From NCBI GenBank assembly GCA_007449985.2, contig VIIQ02000616.1, forward strand, positions 124,001 through 188,000: a stretch of 64,000 bases of DNA, read 5' to 3'. This DNA comes from Desmodesmus armatus. Taxonomy: Eukaryota > Chlorophyta > Chlorophyceae > Sphaeropleales > Scenedesmaceae. A model generated the notes under the pieces. It made no database searches. It was given only the letters and a program-made list of their open reading frames with translations, and was not told where the DNA came from. Numbering within the stretch: the first letter of the stretch is position 1; each line of letters starts with the position of its first letter. Below, piece by piece: positions 1 to 12,000 of this stretch. The position numbers and the translations under genes were made by a program.

Positions 1-3000
1 GGAGCAGCACGAGTGGCCGCCTGCATGCTGCGCCTGCTGCTGCTCCTACTGCCACCCGATGGCACAGCAGCAGCACTGCTTGCCCTGCCAACAGCCCGCC
101 TGCCTGCTGTGCTGCTGCTGGCCGAAGCCTTGCGCGTGCCAGCACCACCAGCAGCTGCAGTATCACTGCCGTCAACATCGTCACTGCTGCTGCTGCACGC
201 ATCGCTCTCCTCTTCGCCCTCGCTGCTGCTGTCTTCGTAGGCAGGCTTTGCCTTGCTCCTGCCCCCAGCAGCTTTTGCAGGCCCCTACAAAGACACCAAC
301 AACACCGGCGATTGCGTGGCTGTCACGGCCCCTGCGCTGGGATAACTGCATTGATGATATCATCCATGAACAACTCATATCTGCAGTACATCGTGCATAA
401 ACCGTGGGGGCCGCAGCCGCCCAGTTATTGTGGTCAAGAGGCTGTTCGCAACAAAAACGGTGAGATGGTGCATGCAAGCTTTCTGCTTCTTTCGTGCATG
501 CATGTATTCGACACTTCTGTATCCGCCCCACTCCTGCGCTATCATCTGCCATCATGGACTTTCTTACCTTGGCGGCAGCGCCCTGCTCCTTCTTGACGCC
601 AGCAGCGGCTGTCGTCCTGCGCGACTGCCTTGCAGCAGGAGCAGCCGCCTTCCCTGCTGCTGCACCAGCAGACGCAGAAGCCGAGCGCCGTCCCCTGGCA
701 CCAGCTGCCGCCGCTGACACTGCTGCCGCAGTGCTGCTGCTGCTGCTGCCGCTGGCCAAGCTCATGCGCTGTATGCCTGCCGTTGCTGCTGCAGCAGCGG
801 CAGCTTCCAGCAGCGATGGCTCCAGGTCATCGCTTGCTGCAATGTCCTGTGACTGCACCAGGTCCAGCTGCTGGCCCTGCAGCATATCAGCCTCCTCTGC
901 ATCGCCACCTGCCACCGCAGCTGCTGCATCTGCTGCCGGCGGCTGTGATGCAGCAGCAGCAGCAGCAGCAGCGCCGTCAGGCGCCTGCTGGTCACCGCAT
1001 TCCTGCTGCTGTTGCTTCTCGTCCTGCACCGTTTCCGCCCCTGCTGCCTCACTCGCCTGCTGCTGCTGCTGCTGTGTTTGCTGTGCCTCCTGCACCCTGG
1101 CCTCCACCTCTGCTGCCTCAACAGCTGCCTCCCTAGAGGCCATGAGGTCAGCCACCCACTCCTCAACAGACGCCTTGAAGTCACCTGGCAGGCCCTGAGA
1201 CAGGGGCTGAACCGACTCTGAAGATGCTGCTGCTGCTGCTGCTGCTGCAGATGCCTTGTGTCCCCCCTTCTTTGCCATTGTCATGAACACATCAAACACC
1301 TGCAGGCAGAGCGGGCACTCAGTGGGTTTTTGCGATTGTCTCTTATCAGGCACATCCCTTAGCCTGAATACACCTATGGCATCACCCTGGCTACCGCACA
1401 CTACACCTCTCAATCTCATTGGTGCTCGCCCTCCGCCATTGCTTGATCAGCAAAGTGCCTGACTGCCTGGCAGTGAAACAACATCATAGCAGTGCAAGCG
1501 AGCTCACCTGCTGCTCTCCCAGTGTGTGTCTGTAGCAGGCCGTCATCTCCATGACCCGCCTCAGTCCCTTCTCACTGTAGCCCAGCTGCCCGATGCACCA
1601 GGCCACCAGCCGCCACTCGCGGGGGCCGCCCAGCTGCAGCCGCACCACCAGCCGCTCACGCAGCGACTCAGCCTGCTTGTCCTGCAAGGACAGCAGCAGC
1701 AGCACCGCAGCTTGATGGGCACGACCGGAAAGGAGATAGATGACCAGGAAGGCGAGCAGGTGTTGCTTCCTGTGCCTGTGGCATTCAAGGGGTCGGGCTA
1801 TACAGGCTGCGCAGGGACCGGACAGCGCAATTGAGAGGTGTCTCACAGTCCTGCCAGCACCCCAACATTCCGGTGTATCCACCCCTCTTCATCACGAACC
1901 ACACAGGTTATCCCCACATGCCACATGCCCTTATGGACCTGATGGAGCAGTCCTGCATTGACGCAAACAAAGCTTGAGGGTGCATGCTTGTGTCTGCCTA
2001 TAACCACACAAGACACCCCTCACATACCCACATGCTGCAATGCGCCTACCTTGACATACGCCAGCAGCTGCGTCATGATGACCTGCATCTGCTCCTCCAG
2101 CAGGGGAGGGTTGTCCTTGGCCAGCAGCGCTGACAGGCAGTCAGGCAGCAGGTTGTATACGGGGTTGGCGGCAGACGCACCAGCTGCAGCAGAGCCAGCT
2201 GACCGGCTGCTGCCGCTGCCAGACGCTGCCAGGCTCTCAAAGAACAGCACGGCACGGTCGATGAGCTCTGCGGCACACAGCACAGCACAGCACGTCACGC
2301 CGTTCAGCACAGTTTTGCCAACCACATCCAGCTTTGTCAGGCCGGGTGGGACTGCATAACGCCCGCATCTGTTGCACAATGCAGCAGTTGCGGGGCGCAG
2401 GCCACACCAGCTCATGCAAAAGACATCTGAATATATCTTGTATTATGGTTTTTGCTCAGCACATGGGCTAACAGCACGAGGCATGAACAGCATCGTCTTG
2501 TATTGGTATTGCATCGTAACCACATTGCCATTGCCGTGTGTGATCACACCTTGGTTGTCGTCCACCAGCAGTGTTGCCACCTTAGCCACGTTGCCCTTGG
2601 CCTTCACCATGCCCCCTAGCACCAGGTGGGTCAGGCTGGACAGGGCAGCAAGCTTCACAGACGGCTCAGGGTCTGTCACATGCACGCCACAGCAGCAGCA
2701 CAGTAGGGCTGGGTTGGGTTTGACACCATCAGGTAGCACTGTAAGCTCACCAAAAACTCATATGCTGCGCTTGCTGACCTCAGTGCTACAGCTTCAACTG
2801 TCATTGCCTTGCCGTGGCCAAGCACACCTGCCACCACAATGCGCCCTTCAACCAAGCACTGCGCGCATGATGGAGCAAACTGCACACCATGCGCTGATGT
2901 GCACTTTCCATGCACACGTTGCGGAGTGAGTGAATAGCCCTCATGAGCCCAGGCTTGCTGCCTGGTGAAAATAATGAGCGCTTGTCCCGTAACACCTGTG

Positions 3001-6000
3001 ATGTATCCCAGGTGCACAGGCAGTGCGTACCTGCCAGGGGCTCGTACATGTATGCTGTCCAGGGCTCCAGCACGTTTGGCCAGCGGTGACAGAGGTCAGC
3101 AAGCGCCACCACCATGTTGACACGCACTGGGGCAGACACCAGCCTGGTGCGCAGGGACGAAGGCAGGCAGGCAGGCAGACAGACACATGCATTTTCAGGA
3201 GGTGATCTTTGGTGACAGGGCTGCATGTGTGGCTGTGACACTCCCTGAGGCCCCTCACCCATCCTTCTCATCTCAGGCACAAGCAGCTTGAGAGGTTCGG
3301 GTGTATGCCGCTGTATCCGCACAAGCAGCAATAGCAGGGTGCTCTAGAGCAGTTGGCACACATCCACACATTCAAAACAGTCCAACGCGATCACTGCACT
3401 GCACTGCACTGCGGCATGTTCACCTCTTGTGCAGGAGAGTGAACAGCACTGCCACGTTGTCGCTGCAGTAGGCCCCATCCACGGCCATCAGCTGTGTCAG
3501 GGCCAGCAGGGCAGAGGCCTGCAGCTCCTGGGGGTAGGTGATGAAGGCCTTGAGGTGCACCATCTTGGACAGCAGCAGGCTGTACCGCCCCAGCAGCTGA
3601 TCCTGCGCCAGGATCTGCAGGCAAGCATAGGGGCGGGCACGCATCCAATGCATGCTGGGGTGATTCTTGCCATGTTGGTGGTTGAAGATGTTGGTAAATG
3701 ACAGCATTTTGCACGTTTGGGGGTGCTATTTGCACGAGTGACCAGCGGCAGCAGGTCTCCGACACACAAGTCAATGCCGATCGCACCCGGCAAATGACCG
3801 ATACTGCAGCTTGCTACACAGAGCCTACTGCTGCGTCCTGTCGTTATCATCATTTGTCAGGCAGGCAGTGCGTAAGCCGCGGCCTTCATCGGCATTCAAG
3901 CAGCGCCAGGGTAAATCCACCCAATTCCGGGACTGGCGGGTCATCAGCACCGCAGGAGTGCAGGCGGCCCAAGGCGTGCTTACGGCTTGAGAAATGTGTA
4001 TGTCGTATCAGTACACGCAGCAGGACAGGCCAAAGGGCAGCACCAAGTACTTGCAAGCACCGTACTTACTCAGCTGCAAGCTTCCGCCACTCACTAACCA
4101 GCCATACATCAAGCATCTATACATATGCTCAGTTGAAGCGGCAAATACATGTGAATCGGACCGTCTGGCCAAAAGTGACAGTCAGGCTTTAGGGCTTTGT
4201 GTTGGCTATGAGCGACTGGCCGGTCCTATCTACCCCGCGCCAAAGCGAAGGCTTACTACAGTCTGACATCAAGTCCAAAGCAGTACCTCTTGAAGCCGCT
4301 AAGAGTATTTTCGTGCAGAGCAAGTAGCCTTCCCGCGCACAACCGTCGGAGTACAAGCATGGCTCGCTCAAGCATCGCAATTGTTTTGTTGGTGTTGTTG
4401 GCATGTGCTTCAGCACAGGCAGGTGCAGACCGGCCAAAGGTGAGAGAGCGAGTACACAGCAACCTGCAATCTGACAGTAGTTGGCGGGTAACGCACTCTG
4501 ACACTTTTCGGGGCCTGGCAGCAGCCAGCGCTGCCAAAATCATCAAACAATGGTGCTATAGTAACATATCAGTCACTGGAGCTGGGCCCTGTTGTCCAGC
4601 CAGCACACTACTACTGCTGAAAGCACAGTGTGCTGCTGCAGCAGTACAAATGCTAGTTACTAAGCAGCTGCTCAATCATTGATAGGCTGAAACAATACTA
4701 GAATGAGAGAAAAGCGCTGACAATCACTGCTGCCTGCCACCTTAATGCAGGATTCCACCATCACCAACCGCAAGACGAAGAAGCAAATTGACAAGTACAA
4801 CCACCGTGCCAAGACACATCAGGTGAGCAGCATATCCTACTAGAATGTTCTAGGCTAGAACATGATACATACACATTCTACAGCCTACATTTTGGTCGTT
4901 GTCTGTAAGGCCTGCAGCAGCAGCAATGACAGTCCCTGTGCCAGCTCGCTACAGCGTTCACAGATGGATGCTACTGCTCAAAGCAAAGCTGCACCCCTGA
5001 TCAGTCATGACATGCCCTTCTGTGCTTGTGAATGTACCGCAGTGTGTGATGCCCCTGCAAGCAACCTACCTGACAAGTGCCAACGGCTGCGCGAACAACC
5101 AGCAGTGTGCAAATGTGGGCGACTACTGCCAGAACGGCAACTTTGGGGGCAACGGCAACAGCTGCACAGATTGCATCATCGGCGCCTTTGGCATCGACAC
5201 GCAGTTTGCCTTCTGCCGCGGCGCTGGAGCGCTGTGCATCGAAGCGGCATGCCCCAAGTGAGTGCTACAGTGGGGTCTAGGGTTGATGTTATCGACGCTG
5301 AGAGGGGGGTGATTTGCCTGACGTGAATGTGGTGACATGATACAGCATCCTGTTGGGAGGCAAGGCCGGCAGCTGGGAGCACTTGAGTGCAGTTTACCTT
5401 ACATCATGCAATGCCATGTCGAATCCTCTGGGCTGCTGTCTAACCCCTGCTGTGCCCTTTCTGTGTGGTTGCTGACCCGCAGGAACGGCAGCATCACCAT
5501 CCGTGGCAGGTCCATCGGCAAACAGTGCACCGTTGCAAGCACCGTTGATGCAGCCTGTGGAGCCTCCGACGACCTGTATCTGTTCAGGGGTGGCTACGAT
5601 GCTTTAGCGACATCCTCAAGCACCAATGTCCTGGCCTGGGACGTGGAGTCTGTCAACCTGACTGTCGACTGTGTCGCTGATGACAAGTTCAGCCTGTGTG
5701 AGAAGGGTGGTATCATCGACACAGCCTCTGTGTCTTTCACATTCAGCAGCACAGCAAACACACCAAACAAGTGCGACGAGGGCGCCATCAGCCTGCCCTG
5801 CCCTCGTGATGACTAGTGGGGAATGCAGCCCTTGGTCCAGTAGGGGGTTTGGAAGTGGGTGGCTATAAGCTTGTGTTGTTTGTGGTATGATTAAATGCCT
5901 GTGATGCGCTCAGGATTTCAAGCAGACAGGCAGGTTTGCAACCTGTGTTGGACTGGCTTGATGTCGTATATATTGTAACTAAGCAGCCTGAGCTCGAACA

Positions 6001-9000
6001 TGTGGACCTTCAGGAGGCTTGGCTGTGAGATACACGCCTGGCTGTCAAGCTGATGCAACCGGCTATTTGGATTTAGAAGCTTACTTTGTCAACACATGCG
6101 AGCATGTGGGTGGCGCAACCATGCGGAAGTTGGTGCAGAGTCAAAGTCATAATCGAGTGCAGCAACAGTCCACACCCAACAGCATAGCGGAAGGCCAGGC
6201 ACAGTACCTAGGGTACCTACCCTGTCACCGACTTAGATCACTATTTAGCTGTGACCCTTGTCAGGGGGGGGGGGGGTCTTGACAGCCAATGAGCTTTGAA
6301 TTGGCAGTTTGAACCTACCTGAACTATTATATTTTCCATCATGTCGTCCTGCTCAGCATCTGCTCAACGTGACTCATGTGTGCTAGAGAACGTGACAGCA
6401 CTTCTGTCCATGCTGGTGTGGGTGTGGGGTTGATGAAGTCCGACTCAAACATCCGGGACAGACTTCATCAACACCACGCCCACACGAGCATGGACAAAAG
6501 TGCTGTCACGTTATCCAGCACACGCTGGTACGCACCCTCCCTGGGGGTCGCTAAATCCCCGACACCAACCCCACTATTGTTTCAGGCAAAACCTAGCATC
6601 TGCAACCATGCCAACATGGGGGTTGTTGGTTGGGAGCTGGGGGGGGGGGGGGGGGCGTCAACCACTCCCAATTTAGGAGCCCGGAGTCATGTAGGTGAGT
6701 GTGCAACCTACCTGGCCCTCTATCACCTCCACCAGGTCATCCAACTCAGCATCTGCTGTCATGGCCCCAGACCCCAGCATCCCAGCCACATCATCCGCCT
6801 GCTGAGCCGCCGCTGTTGCTGCTGCTGCAGCCTCCGCCTTGCTGCCGCCCCTCTTGGCCCCTGCGCCCTTGCTGCCGCCAGCGGCACTGACAGCTACAGC
6901 AGCTGCCTCCCGGGCTTTGTCTGCAGCCTCTGCAGCAGCGCGGCCAGCGGCCAGGCGGGCCTGCCTGATGGACTTGCCGAGCGTTTCGACGCACAGCAGG
7001 TGCTGCAGGGCGGTGCGGCCCAGCACAAAGAAGAAGCGGGACAGTGCTGCGGCTGAGAAGCCTGGCAGGGGCTGCTCAGGTGGCTGGGAGGCCCCACCTG
7101 CAAGGGAAGGGGCAAGAGGCAATGGCCCATGAGATGGGATCAGTGGTGTGGCACAAAGAAGGATCGGCAGGGTGCTGCTGCTGAGAAGCCTAGCAGGGCT
7201 GCTCTAATTGAGCACAATCAGCGGCTGTGAGACACATGCAGGGGCAGGCGAGGGAGGGGCGGTGGAATACTGCAAGTGGGCACGTGGAGGGATGGGGGAT
7301 GGAGTGACAACACAGAGTTAGAGTGAGACGGGAAAGGGTCAGACACTGTGCTGCAATGAGAGACCTCACCTTCAGCCAAAGGTCTTGACCTTAGGCCATC
7401 GTCCTACCCAAACATCAACTCAGCCCTATCATTCCAACGCGGAAACCCATTGAACAAACAGAACTGCTGCTGTTGCTGCAACACCTACACATCCTGCACC
7501 CACCACACAGCTACAGAACCCCCATGCAACCCCCACATGTGCTGCCTACCTCCGCTGGCGCCGAGCCTGCAGCGCCTGAACATCTCCTGCAGCACTGCAG
7601 CCATCACCTCCTGCGGCTGAGGGCTCAGCGCATACACCGCACCCACAGCTGCCTCAGCGGCTGACGGCCAGTTGGGGGCCATGTAGGGAGGCGGGGGCCC
7701 CACCAGCACCCTCACAGTAGCTGCCAGCATGGCCTGATGCACCTCAGGAGGCACGGGGTCTGTTGACGTGCCACCGCTGCTGCTGCTGCTGGCTGCTGTG
7801 GCGGCTGGAGGAGCGCTGTTGAACACGGGTGTGTGTGTCGGCACCAGGTGGGGTGCTGCGTGGCGCAGGGTGATGAAGGTGTGGCGGGCCACCCAGGAGT
7901 CCTGTGCATGGATAAAGACACAAGAAATATCCAGGGTTATGTTGCTAGAACAAGGAGATATTACGCTGTAGTACCACTAAACGGACAAAACTATGTCTAT
8001 GTGTGACTCTTTTCCTCAAACACTAGCTAAGGAGGCATGGCTTGTCACTTGGTAAATGGGGGCAGGAAGCGGCTCTATACTCTGTGCAGTGCTGGTCCGT
8101 TGATGTCGTTCTTCACCACGAGCAACCATGCTAGCTACATAGCCAGCTTGACAAATGAGCGAATAGCACTGTGTAGTACCAATCACCATCACAACAGTCG
8201 CTGGGTGCCTCACCGCCAGGTGTGGTGAGAAGGCCACCTCCAGCAGCACCGGCACATGCTTGGCCTTGATGGCACCCGGCTGCGCAGATGCCAGCATGGA
8301 CAGCAGACCAAACACATGGCGCAGCCCTTCCACAATCTCCCCACGTGCCAAGCCTGCCTCCTCAGCACACTTGTCTGAAGCCACTGCTGCTGCCTCTGTG
8401 CCGGCATCGACATCCATTGCAGTGCTGGGGTCGCCATCACGGGCTGGGGCGGCGCTGCTGCGGGACTTGCGCCTGCTCTCCCGCTCGGCCTGGTCCGCCT
8501 GCTGCAGCTTCATGAAGTAGTGACACATGTCCTGGAACAGCAGCTGCACCAGCGCTGGCACTGATAGGATGCCCTGCTGAGCCAGGGCGGCCAGGATGGC
8601 CTCCAGGGCTGCCAGCTCTGCCAGGGAGCATTCTGGGACGACCTGCGTCACCAGCTCAGCCACCTGCACGGAAGCATACATGCAGTTGTGGGTAGTGTTT
8701 GTTGGATGACAGGGGCTAGAAGCTTTTGGCTGGCCACACGTACAGACAGAAGGTGCTTCACAAGCCTTACTACCCAGGGACAGGAGGGGATCTCACCACA
8801 GAATCACGCCCAACACCCCAATCCCAGGAGGTGCCCAGCACCCAGACCAAGGTCGCATGGGAGGAAGCAAAGTGAGGTAAACCAGTGATTACAGGCCTGC
8901 TGTGACATTAATGGTTTGCGCTTGCATCTGTGTGGACAGTGAGGCCAAGGCTCTGCACACCCTAGTTGGACGCTTGTACAGCGCCACACGCATCATGCTT

Positions 9001-12000
9001 CAGCAAGCTACTGCAAGGTGTGACTGAGTACGTTGCCCTGCAGTACTACTTACAGTGCCAGCAGGTTGCAGCGCCCACCTGTTCCTTGGGTGTCTTGCTG
9101 TGCAGGTGCAGGATGTTCCAGCTGTCCAGCACTGCCTCCTTGACAGCCTCAGTCTTGCTGAACACCAGGGGCCACATGCCGCGCAGCGCCTTGGCAGCTC
9201 CTGTCACCTCAAACGTCCTGGTGTGAGCAAGGCAACAACAGGGCCGTCAAAAGCACCATTAGGTGGCATGGATAATGCTCCATGCAGCGGCCGTGCCGTT
9301 CGAAGGGTGCAGGGCATCAGGCAGGCACACAGTACCCCTGCCGTATATTGGGTGCAGCATGCTGGACACGCAGCATCTGGGTGTCCTGCAGTGGTGCCGC
9401 GCCTGATGGGCGTATAGCGGCATCAGGGCTGCTTGGCTACCGTTCCAGCCCCTGCAGCTCACAAGACTGCTCGGCGTCGCTAACACCATAGCCTGCGGCA
9501 GCCTACGCCCCTCAGTCCTACCTTTCTGCACGTTGTGAGGACCAGGCAGCCTGGTCCTGTCAGCCCCACCTACCTGCAGGTTGTGAGATACACGATGGCG
9601 TCGTGCACGACGCCCGCCTGGCTGCTGGCCAGCAGCACCTGCACCTGCTGCAGGGAGGCGGTCAGGCACTGGCAGAAGAAGGCACCCTCCTTGAGGCTGG
9701 CACACATTGTGCGTAGGCGGGAAACGGCGGCCTCCTGGGCATGGTGGGCACCACCTGCATACCGTAAGGGTACATGATTGTACCGTTACTGTTTCATGGT
9801 TCAGGGGAATGGTTACACGAGACAACACAAAGTCCAGCAAAGGTGATGCTGCAACACTTTTAAAAGTGGCTGTAGCTGTGGGTCGTGGATCAAGCGCCAC
9901 ACACCAGTGGTGCGCACATGACGCGGTGAAAGTAGGCAAGGACAAGCCGCTGCCACCGAGTACATGCATCCGGCTGTTGCGGTATGACAGCGATGCAGCA
10001 GTACCTGTTGTGTCCTGCTGCTCCTGGTCCCCTTCTGCGGCAGCATCTGTGCCAGCATCTTCAACCTGGAGCAGAATACAAGCAGTTTGGGCCATAACGC
10101 CAGGCAGTTTGGGCCAGAAACCAGGCAGTTTGGGCCATAACGCTTCACAGATGCTTCCCCAGGATCAAGCTGCATGCCAAGGACTGTGAAGCATAGTGTG
10201 ATGTCTGTGTTGTTTGGGCACCACATCATGGGCAGTCCAGCAGAGCAAGAGCAACTTCGCATGCTTGACCTTGCTTTGTGGATTATCATCTGACTCAGCC
10301 CCCTACCTTGATGTGTCCATCCTCCCATGCGGCACCTGCCTCTTGTGCTGACGCGTCAGCCTCCTCTTCAGAGCTGTCCTCCTCGTCGTCCCCCTCTCCT
10401 CTACTGCCACGCCCCTCACCCAGGCTACCTTTGTGCTGCTTGCCTGCAGGGAGCAAGGCCTCAAGCTCCGCCTCTGCCTGGTGCAGTGAGTTCAAATACA
10501 TCTGCATGCATGGCAGCAGACAGCGCCCATAAAAGTTGTGGCGGCGGCCGCTTAGCACTGTCTGGTGCAAGTGTTGTCTCTTCAACTTGCGCCGCATGTA
10601 CGTAAATCTTCAGGCGGTTCAACACCGGTCACTTACAGCAGCACTGTGTATGGAATGATGTGCATGATGCACACACCCATGTCCAGGCTGTCCTACTCCC
10701 CTACGCACTCGTGCAGGGTGGGAATTTGCTTCACTGCCAATCCAGTAAAACACAGCGCGGTCTGTGGGGACAGAGCCCCGACCTCAGCACTAGCGAGCAA
10801 ACCAAGGGCTCATGAGGTGCCCATGTATGAGCGTGGCAGTTGTCGCCCCCCTGTTTTCAGCCTACCTGTGCATCCAGTGCTGGAGGGAAGATCCCCTGGT
10901 GCAGCATTTTGCACAACAGCTGCAGGGCCGCCTTCACCACCAGCTGGCTCTCGTCCTCCAGCCGACCAATGGCTGCACGTATCACAGCACAGCACAGCAT
11001 AGCGCACCACACACGCGCTGGGCCACAACACGGTGTGACATGTGCACATGGGGCGCTGGGGGCCTGATAGGAGCCCTGCCATGTGCATTGCGCTTGTGGC
11101 TGTGGCAACTGGCTCGACCAAGGGCCCAGCTTTGAGATGGAGCCTCACACACACGCACTTTACCTGCAGGTTGATGATGTCTAGCGTCTCCACCTGCCAC
11201 CGACGCACTGCTCGGCACTGATGAATTACGTCACTGTTGCTTGCCTATCTAGTAGGACAGTCTTAGTGAGCTTGCATGTATCCAAGTACTTCCTCTGTCG
11301 ACACGCGCCCGTCCCCTATCTCTAGAGGGTAATCCACTCAACGGGATGCATGGAAACCTCTGTGAGCCTTGCTCACCTTGCTGCAGCAGTATGTTCCAGT
11401 GGTTGAGCGGCACACAGCTCTCCTCCACAAGCTTGGCCCACGTTTGCAGCACACGCTGGCGCACATACGCCGCCTATCACATCAGCAGACAAGTGGCCCA
11501 ACGGCGGACACCACTGTCAGTAGGTTGGTGGTCGCTCGTGCCTGGTTGGGCATCTCATGCTGACACAGTCCTGCAAATCTGCAGGGACATTGACTACCTC
11601 ATGCACCTGCATCATGCACACCCCTCCCTCGAAGCACACCCTCCCTGGCTCTAGCCCCTGCTGCCCCCCTCCCTTCACCCACCTTGTCAAGTATTCGGGC
11701 ATGCAGCAGTCCCAGCAGTGTCTCCTTGCTGCGCAGGTGGGCCTGTGCTGCACCTGCACCCAGGCTGCTGTTCAGGGCTGTGCTGGGGAACACCTGCAGG
11801 CACACAGCAGCACACAGCACAGCACAGCTTGAGCTTGTCGGCCGCTGGTGCATTTTGAAAAGCCTGCCGGTGATGTTGCTGCACACCACGCAGTGCCTCC
11901 TGCCGCAGCTGCATATAGCTAGACAGCATGATTATGGTCTCTTCCTGCAATGCAAACCAGCGTGAAGTGCTGCTTTTCCCCCCAACTGTCACCCCCTTGC

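Noticed and set aside
6376..7056. 226-codon plus-strand open frame starting in the hairpin
   Set aside because: It runs through the inverted repeat, a G17 tract and antisense to a well-supported CAP-D2 exon. No protein-like segment.
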